A stretch of 64,000 nucleotides of DNA from the NCBI RefSeq assembly GCF_019049675.1, contig NZ_JAFMOW010000061.1:62001-126000 (forward strand), given 5' to 3'. Source of the DNA: Rahnella bonaserana (lineage in GTDB: Bacteria; Pseudomonadota; Gammaproteobacteria; Enterobacterales; Enterobacteriaceae). Shown piece after piece: positions 1 through 6,487 of the stretch (the stretch's first letter is position 1; each line of letters begins with the position of its first letter). The notes under the pieces are model-generated. The model was not told the origin of the DNA. It was given only the letters and a program-made list of their open reading frames with translations, and did no database searches. The position numbers were made by a program, and so were the translations under genes.

Positions 1-540
1 TGGATGATTCTTCAGATATTCGGACGATGCGATGAGAATACGTCTATTATTTGCTATTTTTCTGGCCAGAAGGCGAGAATCAGCCAGATCCCCCATACGA
101 ATAGCCAGATCGAAATCACCACTGTAAAGATCCTGGATTTGGTCAGATAACCTTAAATCAAAGCCCACCCTCGGATGTACTTGGCAGAATGCAGCGATCG
201 CAGGAGCAACATATTTTCGGCCAAACGGTGCGGGCGCAGTCAAACGAATATTTCCGCTTAACTCCTCACTATCCCCTCGGGAAAGTTCCTTCATCTCATC
301 CAGAACGGCCAACGCTACGCGAGCCCTCTCAGCTATAGCTCTGCCCTCGTCTGTAATACGTAGATTACGGGTGTTTCTTTCAAAAAGTGTAGTGCCAAGT
401 GCAGTTTCCAGCCTGGCTATCTGCTTGCTCACCATCTTGGGGAGTATCTGTAGGTCTCGTGCTGCGGCAGAGAAATTGTTTCTGTCGACGACGTGTAAAA
501 ACACTTCAAGGTCGTCATTTCTCAAGTTTATTTTGTTCAT
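1..540 (-). CDS. LysR-family transcriptional regulator, C-terminus outside the window
   Basis: Reading on the minus strand from the ATG at 538-540, 180 codons run open to the window edge, so the protein is partial. The N-terminal 60 residues form a LysR winged helix (FLHVVDRNNFSAAARDL, then a KQIARLE recognition helix and the FERNTR turn). From about residue 90 the start of the effector-binding domain is visible (APFGRKYVAPAI, FDLAIRMGDL). It is divergent from the DJ-1/MFS pair that starts 142 bp away, the usual arrangement for a LysR regulator and its target. The inducer is unknown. Confidence 0.9.
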   Translation of the reverse strand, partial: MNKINLRNDDLEVFLHVVDRNNFSAAARDLQILPKMVSKQIARLETALGTTLFERNTRNLRITDEGRAIAERARVALAVLDEMKELSRGDSEELSGNIRLTAPAPFGRKYVAPAIAAFCQVHPRVGFDLRLSDQIQDLYSGDFDLAIRMGDLADSRLLARKIANNRRILIASSEYLKNHP

Positions 541-682
541 TTTGGGGTAAGTGTTTGTCCGTTTAGGTCTATTTAAAGGATAAATAGATTGTTCCACAAT
601 AAGACTCAATATGACAAGTCTGTTATGTCGCATGCAGTCAGAAGAATTTTGCTTTAAGTCCCCCCATATAGAGGAAGTTAAA

Positions 683-1387
683 ATGCCCAAACGTATCCTG
701 TTTGTATTGACCAGCCATGACCGTAAAGGTCAAGCCGAGAGTAAAGATGCCGCACCCAGTGGTTTCTATCTTTCTGAGGTGTCTCACCCCTACGATGTAC
801 TCACAAAAGAAGGATATGAAATTGATTTCGTGAGTCCCAAGGGAGGCAAGACACATGTTGACGGTTTAGACCTCAGCGATCCGGTTAACGCCTCCTTTTG
901 GAATAATGATTCCTTACGCGAGGCAACTAAAACCACATTAAAACCCTCGCAGATTGATCCTGACGTCTATGACGCCGTCTACTATGCAGGAGGGCATGCG
1001 ACGATGTGGGATCTCCCTGACAATATAGAGTTGGCGGGTGTTTCATCACGAATTTATGAAAAGGGTGGCGTTGTCGCTGCGGTTTGTCATGGCCCCGCCG
1101 GATTGGTGAATATTCGGCTTTCCGATAATGAATATCTGGTTGCGGGCAAAAAGGTGTCAGCTTTTACCAACGATGAAGAACGTGCTGTAGGGTTGTACGA
1201 CATTGTTCCATTCTTACTTGAAGACACGCTGAAGCAAAGAGGTGCTGAGCATCTTGCAGCCGCAAATTTTCAGCCACAGGTGATTGTCAGCGAGAGATTA
1301 GTGACCGGACAGAATCCCGCTTCCGCAAAAGGAGTCGCTGAGGCAATGCTGCCTTTGTTGGCTTCTATTGAAAATAGAAGAGCCTGA
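683..1387 (+). CDS. DJ-1/PfpI-type class I glutamine amidotransferase-like protein
   Basis: 234 residues from ATG 683; an upstream in-frame ATG at 611 is rejected because GAGGAAG lies directly before 683. The fold is DJ-1/PfpI: an N-terminal strand (RILFVLTSHDR), the Hsp31-like loop GFYLSEVSHPYDVL, and the nucleophile elbow AAVCHGPAG with Cys135 followed by His136. Members act as glyoxalases, deglycases, isonitrile hydratases or chaperones; the exact reaction cannot be read from sequence. It is followed after 3 nt by an MFS exporter and lies divergent to a LysR regulator, so a stress or detoxification module is likely. Confidence 0.85.
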   Translation: MPKRILFVLTSHDRKGQAESKDAAPSGFYLSEVSHPYDVLTKEGYEIDFVSPKGGKTHVDGLDLSDPVNASFWNNDSLREATKTTLKPSQIDPDVYDAVYYAGGHATMWDLPDNIELAGVSSRIYEKGGVVAAVCHGPAGLVNIRLSDNEYLVAGKKVSAFTNDEERAVGLYDIVPFLLEDTLKQRGAEHLAAANFQPQVIVSERLVTGQNPASAKGVAEAMLPLLASIENRRA

Positions 1388-1390
1388 GTT

Positions 1391-2584
1391 ATGAAAGAAC
1401 GCATGCCTTTTGTTATATATGTCTTTGCACTCTGCGCTTTTGCTTTGGGATTCACTGAATTTGTCACGATCGGCTTAGTTTCCAGGATATCAGCTGATCT
1501 AAACGTCAGTGTCAGTCATGTAGGTACAGCGGTGACAGCCTACGCCCTCGGTGCCGTAATTGGTGCTCCGGGATTAACTGCGTTGGCAACACGATGGCCT
1601 CGTAAAAGATTATTACTTGTTGCTATGGGCCTGTTTACAGTTGGCAATGGTATCGTCGGTGCGTCTGAGTCCCTAACGCCTATGTTGATTGCACGATTTG
1701 CTTCCGGTTTAGGGCACGGAGTGTTTCTTGCTGTTGCTTCAAGTGTGGCAACCCAACTGGCTGGGCGACATCGTGCTGGCGCCGCTGTTTCGGTCGTTTT
1801 TGGCGGTCTTACAATTGCGTTGGCATTAGGCGTACCACTTGGTACCTACATCGGTAGTCTGTTGAGTTGGCAGTCTATATTCATGGCAGTAACGGCAAGT
1901 GGAGCGATCGGTTTCATTGGATTGGCAATGCTGATGCCCACGGATCAAAATGATCCCTCCTTGCAAGCAAATGCCATGGACGGTTTAAAAGCCATGTTCA
2001 ACCCACTACTGCTTGCGGGAGCAGGAATTACAGTTTTGGCCTATGCAGGATCTTTTGCCCTGTATACGTATATTTCCCCGATTCTACTTCAGGTAACGCA
2101 TGTAGACGAGCGTACGAGTAGTTTGCTTATGTTGGTCTACGGCGTGATGGCCGCTATCGGGAATGTCTGGGGTGGTCGCCTGACTGACAAGCAAGGTGCA
2201 GATCGTGCCGTGATGACAATTCTTATTGGTCTGGCGATCGTCCTCTTTGCTATGTGGTTCTCTGTCTCATCCTTAATGTTAATGGCACTGTTTATTGGGT
2301 TGCTTGGAGCATTGACATACGCAGCGGTCCCCTCAATGCAAGCAAGAGTGATAGGGCTATCTCACATACATGCACCTGAAGCTCCAGCTGTGGCAGCAGG
2401 ACTGAATATTGCCGGTTTTAACGGAGGAATTGCATTAGGGTCGCTATTGGGGGGGGTAGCACTGGATGTTACTGGTCTTACAAGCCCTACTTGGGTTGGA
2501 GGCGGAGTAGTAATCGTTGGTATTTTATGGATGTTATTACAAATAAATTCTAATAAAAGACGCACCACCTCCGATTACTCCTGA
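1391..2584 (+). CDS. MFS transporter, DHA1-type drug/sugar efflux family
   Basis: 397 residues with about 12 predicted hydrophobic segments. The N-terminal FALGFTEFVTIGLVSRIS resembles AraJ/YdhP-type exporters, and the loop-2 motif appears as ATRWPRKRLL (residues about 65-74). A central hydrophilic loop near residues 190-205 separates the two six-helix halves. Translation is probably coupled to the preceding DJ-1 gene, whose stop is 3 nt upstream, and a perfect hairpin follows the stop. Substrate unknown. Efflux of the compound sensed by the divergent LysR protein is an inference. Confidence 0.85.
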   Translation: MKERMPFVIYVFALCAFALGFTEFVTIGLVSRISADLNVSVSHVGTAVTAYALGAVIGAPGLTALATRWPRKRLLLVAMGLFTVGNGIVGASESLTPMLIARFASGLGHGVFLAVASSVATQLAGRHRAGAAVSVVFGGLTIALALGVPLGTYIGSLLSWQSIFMAVTASGAIGFIGLAMLMPTDQNDPSLQANAMDGLKAMFNPLLLAGAGITVLAYAGSFALYTYISPILLQVTHVDERTSSLLMLVYGVMAAIGNVWGGRLTDKQGADRAVMTILIGLAIVLFAMWFSVSSLMLMALFIGLLGALTYAAVPSMQARVIGLSHIHAPEAPAVAAGLNIAGFNGGIALGSLLGGVALDVTGLTSPTWVGGGVVIVGILWMLLQINSNKRRTTSDYS

Positions 2585-2600
2585 TAGTACACATAGCATT

Positions 2601-2640
2601 TAAAATGGCTCAGTGAACACCAAATCACTGAGCCATTTTA
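2601..2640 (+). terminator. Rho-independent terminator after the MFS gene
   Basis: A perfect 16-bp stem (2601-2616 with 2625-2640) with an 8-nt loop follows the MFS stop; the arm ends in TTTTA and continues with TTTT, so a U tract is present. Confidence 0.85.
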
Positions 2641-2804
2641 TTTTACCTCTTTGAAAAATGTCACAACCAAACATAGGTTATTTTTTATTTTATAAAATCA
2701 GCCCATGTCATTCTGATCTATTTCATATCAATCAGAATTTTAAACATCTTTCAAAAACACAGCGAAATTCATCAGCAATATCATTGTGTGAAAGGAGATG
2801 TATT

Positions 2805-3731
2805 ATGTCAGACAATCCAACTTGCCTAAACATTAGAGATGGAATTCCAGACTGGATAACTATAAGGGAGGCGGTAAGACTTCTCAATGCATTGAATGGG
2901 TGTAAAATAAGAAAAAGTGATTTTTATCGATTTGCTCTGCAAGGGAAAATTCGGTTTTCAATATATTTTCAATCCCCAGTAATATTGAGGAAAATTAAAT
3001 CACGAAATCATAAATTAAAGCTAAGACCAATAAAAAATTCGTCAACGATGAAATCATTCATGCCTGCCGAAAGTTCCTTTGTCAACGAGAACAATTTAAC
3101 TTTCAGTACTGAAGGAAGATATATCCACCCTGTACAAAGAGTCATTGACACAACATTACTCGGCTATGAATATGTCCTTATACAGCGTTTACTTGCACAT
3201 TCATTAAAGATACCATCACCTGTAACAGGAGCAAAGTCGAATAATTATGGTATTACCGTCTGTTTATTGGGGGAATCGTTTCAACTTTTCGAAAAGATGA
3301 CATGGCATGAAAGAATCGAACGACACGTAAAAAGGCTACCTAAAGATATTTCATCAGATGATTACGAAGATATAATACTAAACGCTACAAAGAAAGATTC
3401 GCATAAATATTATTTTCCTATGCCTGAATTACCGAGTGATGCCTGCTTTGTCCTCAGAAAAAGTGAACTTGATAAGTTGATCAACAAACCGATCGAAAAA
3501 GAAATACTTCAACCGTCTCCAACTCGGATATCCACCCCTCTATCACGCCTCTTCTGGCTTGCCTGCAAAAATAATGAAACTATCAGTCCGTTAATCATGC
3601 AACCGTATAAACTACTGTCCATTTTTGAACAATGGGCATCTGAGGAAGGCATTACCGATCGATTCAGTGGCGACACGCTCAAGACTGCGCTTGAGCGCGG
3701 CTCGCCCCCTTCCCTGCCAACACAAAAGTAA
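2805..3731 (+). CDS. Hypothetical ICE-associated protein, AT-rich
   Basis: 308 residues from ATG 2805, which has an excellent AAAGGAGA site 6 nt upstream; the longer frame from 2658 has no such site. The first 60 residues (DWITIREAVRLLNAL ... KSDFYRFALQGKI) resemble a helix-turn-helix/MerR-like DNA-binding start, and the rest has no domain I recognise. It is clearly more AT-rich than the T4SS genes to its right. It lies just upstream of the alpA-like gene, a place where many enterobacterial genomic islands carry proteins of this size. A regulatory role is inferred from that position and the N-terminus. Confidence 0.6.
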   Translation: MSDNPTCLNIRDGIPDWITIREAVRLLNALNGCKIRKSDFYRFALQGKIRFSIYFQSPVILRKIKSRNHKLKLRPIKNSSTMKSFMPAESSFVNENNLTFSTEGRYIHPVQRVIDTTLLGYEYVLIQRLLAHSLKIPSPVTGAKSNNYGITVCLLGESFQLFEKMTWHERIERHVKRLPKDISSDDYEDIILNATKKDSHKYYFPMPELPSDACFVLRKSELDKLINKPIEKEILQPSPTRISTPLSRLFWLACKNNETISPLIMQPYKLLSIFEQWASEEGITDRFSGDTLKTALERGSPPSLPTQK

Positions 3732-3754
3732 GATGATGCCCTTCGCTATGAAAA

Positions 3755-3788
3755 CCCGTATTAAGGATTGTATTTCCCGTAATACGGG
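3755..3788. promoter_or_regulatory. Inverted repeats upstream of the AlpA-like gene
   Basis: The 9-mer CCCGTATTA (3755-3763) is inverted at 3780-3788, and the right side 3776-3788 (CCCGTAATACGGG) is itself almost palindromic. There is no U tract. Three half-sites of CCCGTA within 34 bp suggest an operator for a dimeric regulator or an untranslated-leader hairpin. Confidence 0.4.
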
Positions 3789-3869
3789 CTAATCAACTTT
3801 CTCCACACCACGACTTTGTGTTGTCGTGTTATCTCCCGGCTAGCGCTATATCTGCCACAGGAGAATAAC

Positions 3870-4064
3870 GTGACATCTCATCAGTTATTACGTCTGAAAC
3901 AGGTTGAGGAAAAAACGGGCCTGAAGCGCTCTCAAATCTATCTGTATATGAAAGACGGCACCTTCCCCCGCTCAATCAAGATTGGCCCGGCCAGTGTCGC
4001 CTGGCTCGAATCGGAAATTGACGAATGGATCAATATTAAATTAGTCCGCCGCTCAATAGGCTGA
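3870..4064 (+). CDS. alpA: AlpA-family excision/regulatory protein
   Basis: 64 residues from a GTG at 3870 that has CAGGAG 6 nt before it; upstream in-frame codons to 3816 lack a ribosome site. The sequence is a textbook AlpA/MerR-type HTH: LRLKQVEEKTGLKRSQIY, then KDGTFPRSIKIGPASVAWLESEIDEWI. AlpA proteins activate excision or integrase expression of P4-like elements. Here it heads the regulatory block of the ICE, 14 nt before the DUF2857 gene, with which it probably forms an operon. Confidence 0.85.
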   Translation: MTSHQLLRLKQVEEKTGLKRSQIYLYMKDGTFPRSIKIGPASVAWLESEIDEWINIKLVRRSIG

Positions 4065-4078
4065 AGGGAGAAAATACC

Positions 4079-4666
4079 ATGATTATCCCATCACTTAATT
4101 ACGCCGTATTAACCGATGCCCTGCATGCATTGAAGGATGGCAACATTCGTTACTGTGAATCGCTAGGATTCACTTTCGACGAAATGAATGCCCTCAACCA
4201 ATTATCACTGGACGAGCTGTTTATCATCAGTCGGGAGTCTGCGCAGTTTTTGGCTGTGACGGTTCATCACGACGCATTACACCTGCTTCTGGCTAAATCC
4301 CGTGAGGAGGTTCTGCAGCAGCAACGTATCAATCATGCCATCCGGCTCGGCGGGTCAATTGCGCTCCTCAATAAGTATTTTGGCCTCACCTCCAACGAAG
4401 TTTGCCTTCGTCGCCGGTTACTGGGCGTCCGTGTGCCTTATGGCCGGACGCCAGAACCGGACGAAGAGACGGATGCGGCCATCTGGCGGCAATGGCAACA
4501 ATGCCGGGTGGCCAACCTGGAATCGACCGATGCGTTGGCCGCCATGATGCAGGTAACGCAAACCCTGCTGGCGAAAGTCGAAGGGTTATCACTGACCATC
4601 GTCTGGAAGCGTATCGCACTTTGCGAACAGGAGGCGTCAGACCGGAGGGCCACACATGCCGGATGA
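4079..4666 (+). CDS. DUF2857-type ICE regulatory protein
   Basis: 195 residues; AGGGAG lies 9 nt before the ATG. The layout (LNYAVLTDALHALKDGNIRYCESLGFT, ARLGG-like helix, EVCLRRRLLGVRVPYGRT) matches the DUF2857 family common in SPI-7-, PAPI- and ICE-type islands. The LGLTSNEVCLRRRLLG part looks like a helix-turn-helix. It overlaps the TraR-like gene by 11 nt, so the two are translationally coupled. The biochemical role of DUF2857 is not established; regulation of transfer genes is an inference from recurrent neighbourhood. Confidence 0.7.
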   Translation: MIIPSLNYAVLTDALHALKDGNIRYCESLGFTFDEMNALNQLSLDELFIISRESAQFLAVTVHHDALHLLLAKSREEVLQQQRINHAIRLGGSIALLNKYFGLTSNEVCLRRRLLGVRVPYGRTPEPDEETDAAIWRQWQQCRVANLESTDALAAMMQVTQTLLAKVEGLSLTIVWKRIALCEQEASDRRATHAG

Positions 4667-4865
4667 GATCGACCGCGATCAGGAATTTAATGAGCAACGA
4701 CTGGAAGAGATGATTGAACAGAGTCGTTTTAAGCCAGGGTCTACACCATCATTATTCAATTGCCGTGTGTGCGGAAAGCCCATTCCTGAAAAGCGACGGC
4801 AGGCACTGCCGGGCATAACCACCTGCACGGAATGTCAGGAAAAACTTGAACGCCGAAGACGTTAA
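4656..4865 (+). CDS. TraR/DksA-type C4 zinc-finger protein
   Basis: 69 residues. An acidic coiled N-terminus (DEIDRDQEFNEQRLEEMI) is followed by the DksA/TraR finger CRVCGKPIPEKRRQALPG...CTECQ with four cysteines. Short TraR proteins bind RNA polymerase in the secondary channel and modulate promoters much as DksA with ppGpp does. The start lies inside the preceding gene. A 13-bp hairpin follows the stop, so this gene probably ends the regulatory operon. Confidence 0.85.
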   Translation: MPDEIDRDQEFNEQRLEEMIEQSRFKPGSTPSLFNCRVCGKPIPEKRRQALPGITTCTECQEKLERRRR

Positions 4866-4875
4866 TAATGGTCAC

Positions 4876-4910
4876 AGAGACATGCAGGAATATTTCCCCT
4901 GCATGTCTCT
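4876..4910 (+). terminator. Hairpin after the TraR-like gene
   Basis: Perfect 13-bp stem AGAGACATGCAGG / CCTGCATGTCTCT (4876-4888 with 4898-4910), 9-nt loop, but only a weak U tract after it. Likely the end of the alpA-DUF2857-traR transcript. Confidence 0.6.
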
Positions 4911-5260
4911 ATCATTAACTATAAATCCACAGTCGTCTTTATTAACTATTTCACTTCCTTTTATTCCTCGCAGAGTTTTTAGCCTCTCCACCGTTAATTT
5001 ATCTCTCATTTTAAATTTGAATTTATCGTTTATATACCGCCCCGGATATCTGATCATGAAGACGTCATTACATAATAGTTACCCGTATTGACGTTAATTC
5101 GCTTGGAACGGGTATTGTTCTTTAAAAATAAGGTTCGGGCTGTCACATAACCACAATTCAGGGTGCCGCTGAATGTTCTCGCTGACCCGTTAAAACCGGA
5201 ATGCAGAATTGGGATGTGACATTTATTTAACTCATCGTTGTTTTTATTAGAGGAGGCCAC
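4911..5260. promoter_or_regulatory. Leader region of the T4SS operon with an imperfect inverted repeat
   Basis: No convincing gene in 350 bp. At 5142-5159 the sequence GTCACAT..CC..AATTC is inverted at 5206-5220 (GAATT.GG.ATGTGAC), giving an imperfect stem of roughly 14 pairs around a 46-nt middle. It lies 40 bp upstream of the first gene of the operon, so it may be an operator pair or a structured leader. Confidence 0.4.
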
Positions 5261-5482
5261 ATGCGAAAACCCATTTATCACGTATTTGTCACCCAGGAAA
5301 GTCAACCCGATGCACAGGGCGAAATAAACACGTATTGGACCAGGGTTGGCGTGGCGTTCGCTCATAACGGTAAGTCTGGCCTGAATATCATGCTGACACC
5401 CGGTATTGCTGTCTCCGGCAAGCTGGTGCTGCTTGAACCCAGAGAAGATAGCGGCATTTCGCAGGATACCGCCTCTGCTTAA
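5261..5482 (+). CDS. Small conserved-looking protein at the head of the T4SS operon
   Basis: 73 residues, ATG 5261 with AGAGGAGG 6 nt upstream, a strong initiation site. No signal peptide or membrane helix; the sequence alternates hydrophobic and polar residues (YHVFVTQESQ, GVAFAHNGKSGLNIMLTPGI) as in a small beta-rich fold. I do not recognise a family. It precedes virB1 by 68 nt on the same strand and is likely co-transcribed. Confidence 0.6.
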   Translation: MRKPIYHVFVTQESQPDAQGEINTYWTRVGVAFAHNGKSGLNIMLTPGIAVSGKLVLLEPREDSGISQDTASA

Positions 5483-5550
5483 TCCGCTTTTGACCTTCCT
5501 CCGGCAGGGGCTTGGTATACACCCGCCGGGCTGACTGTTAAGAGACCACC

Positions 5551-6198
5551 ATGCTATCCACCACAGCCTTTCTTACGCTGTCGATGCAGTGCGCCGCCAG
5601 CGTTCACCCGTCTACGGCACTCGATGTGGCGCGGGTCGAATCCGGTTTGAATCCGTATGCCATCGCTGAAATTCTGCCCGGTGGCAAAGGCGTGACTTCA
5701 CATTTCCCCACAAGCAAGGATGAGGCCGTCAGTCTCACCGGACGGCTGGCGGCACAGGGCCGACGTTATTCGGTCGGGCTGATGCAAATCACCAGCACCA
5801 ATTTCCGTCATTACGGCGTGACCGCCCGTGACCTTCTTGCCCCCTGTACCAACCTGTCCGTGTTTGAGCACATCCTCACCGACTGCTACCGCCGCGGCGG
5901 TTCCCTCAAACGTGCGCTCAGTTGCTACTACTCAGGAAATTTCACGACCGGCCAACAGCCGGAATCTACATTTAACCAGACCAGCTACATCCAGCGCATC
6001 GGCTACGCCGTGCCGTCAACGCAGGAAGACCGGCAGCTACCTCCCGCCGAAAAGCTCGTGCCGGAAATCCATTACCCCACCGCCGTCTTGCGTGGCGAGC
6101 TTACCGATAACGCCACGCCAGTTCTGACATCCCTACGCTACCCCAATGCCGTTATACGCGGCGCGTTACCCATTCCCGGCCCCCAGGAGGGACAATGA
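5551..6198 (+). CDS. virB1: VirB1-like lytic transglycosylase of the conjugative T4SS
   Basis: 215 residues. An SLT fold is visible: ALDVARVESGLNPYAI carries the catalytic Glu (about residue 28), followed by SVGLMQITSTNFRHYGV and the Y-rich C-lobe ALSCYYSGNF. VirB1 proteins open peptidoglycan locally for assembly of the secretion channel. The N-terminus MLSTTAFLTLSMQCAASV is hydrophobic and may serve for export, though it is atypical. The stop overlaps the virB2 start. Family and operon position agree. Confidence 0.9.
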   Translation: MLSTTAFLTLSMQCAASVHPSTALDVARVESGLNPYAIAEILPGGKGVTSHFPTSKDEAVSLTGRLAAQGRRYSVGLMQITSTNFRHYGVTARDLLAPCTNLSVFEHILTDCYRRGGSLKRALSCYYSGNFTTGQQPESTFNQTSYIQRIGYAVPSTQEDRQLPPAEKLVPEIHYPTAVLRGELTDNATPVLTSLRYPNAVIRGALPIPGPQEGQ

Positions 6199-6476
6199 TG
6201 AAAAGAAAAGAGTATGACTGGACCGTCCTCTCTTCCTTGTTAATGGCAAGCCCGGTGCTGGCAGCAGACAGCGGATTTAATAAAGCCAATGAGACGCTGA
6301 GTAACACCTCCACCGGCCTGCTCGGACTGGCCGCCGTCACCATCACGCTGGCCACCATGTGGGTAGGATACAAAGTCTTATTTGACGGCAAGAGCCTGCA
6401 TGACATGCGCAACGTCATCATTGGCGCCATCCTTATCGTCGGTGCATCAGGTTTCGGTGCCTACTGGGCGTCATAA
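6198..6476 (+). CDS. virB2: VirB2/TrbC-type pilin subunit
   Basis: 92 residues if started at ATG 6198, 7 nt after GGAGGG; an ATG at 6195 is also possible. A signal sequence ends in ASPVLAAD, then two hydrophobic segments follow (LLGLAAVTITLATMWVGYKV and NVIIGAILIVGASGFGAYW) separated by the short polar loop typical of VirB2/TrbC prepilins. The mature protein polymerises into the conjugative pilus. It lies between virB1 and the virB3-4 fusion, the standard order. Confidence 0.88.
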   Translation: MKRKEYDWTVLSSLLMASPVLAADSGFNKANETLSNTSTGLLGLAAVTITLATMWVGYKVLFDGKSLHDMRNVIIGAILIVGASGFGAYWAS

Positions 6477-6487
6477 GGGAGGTAACG

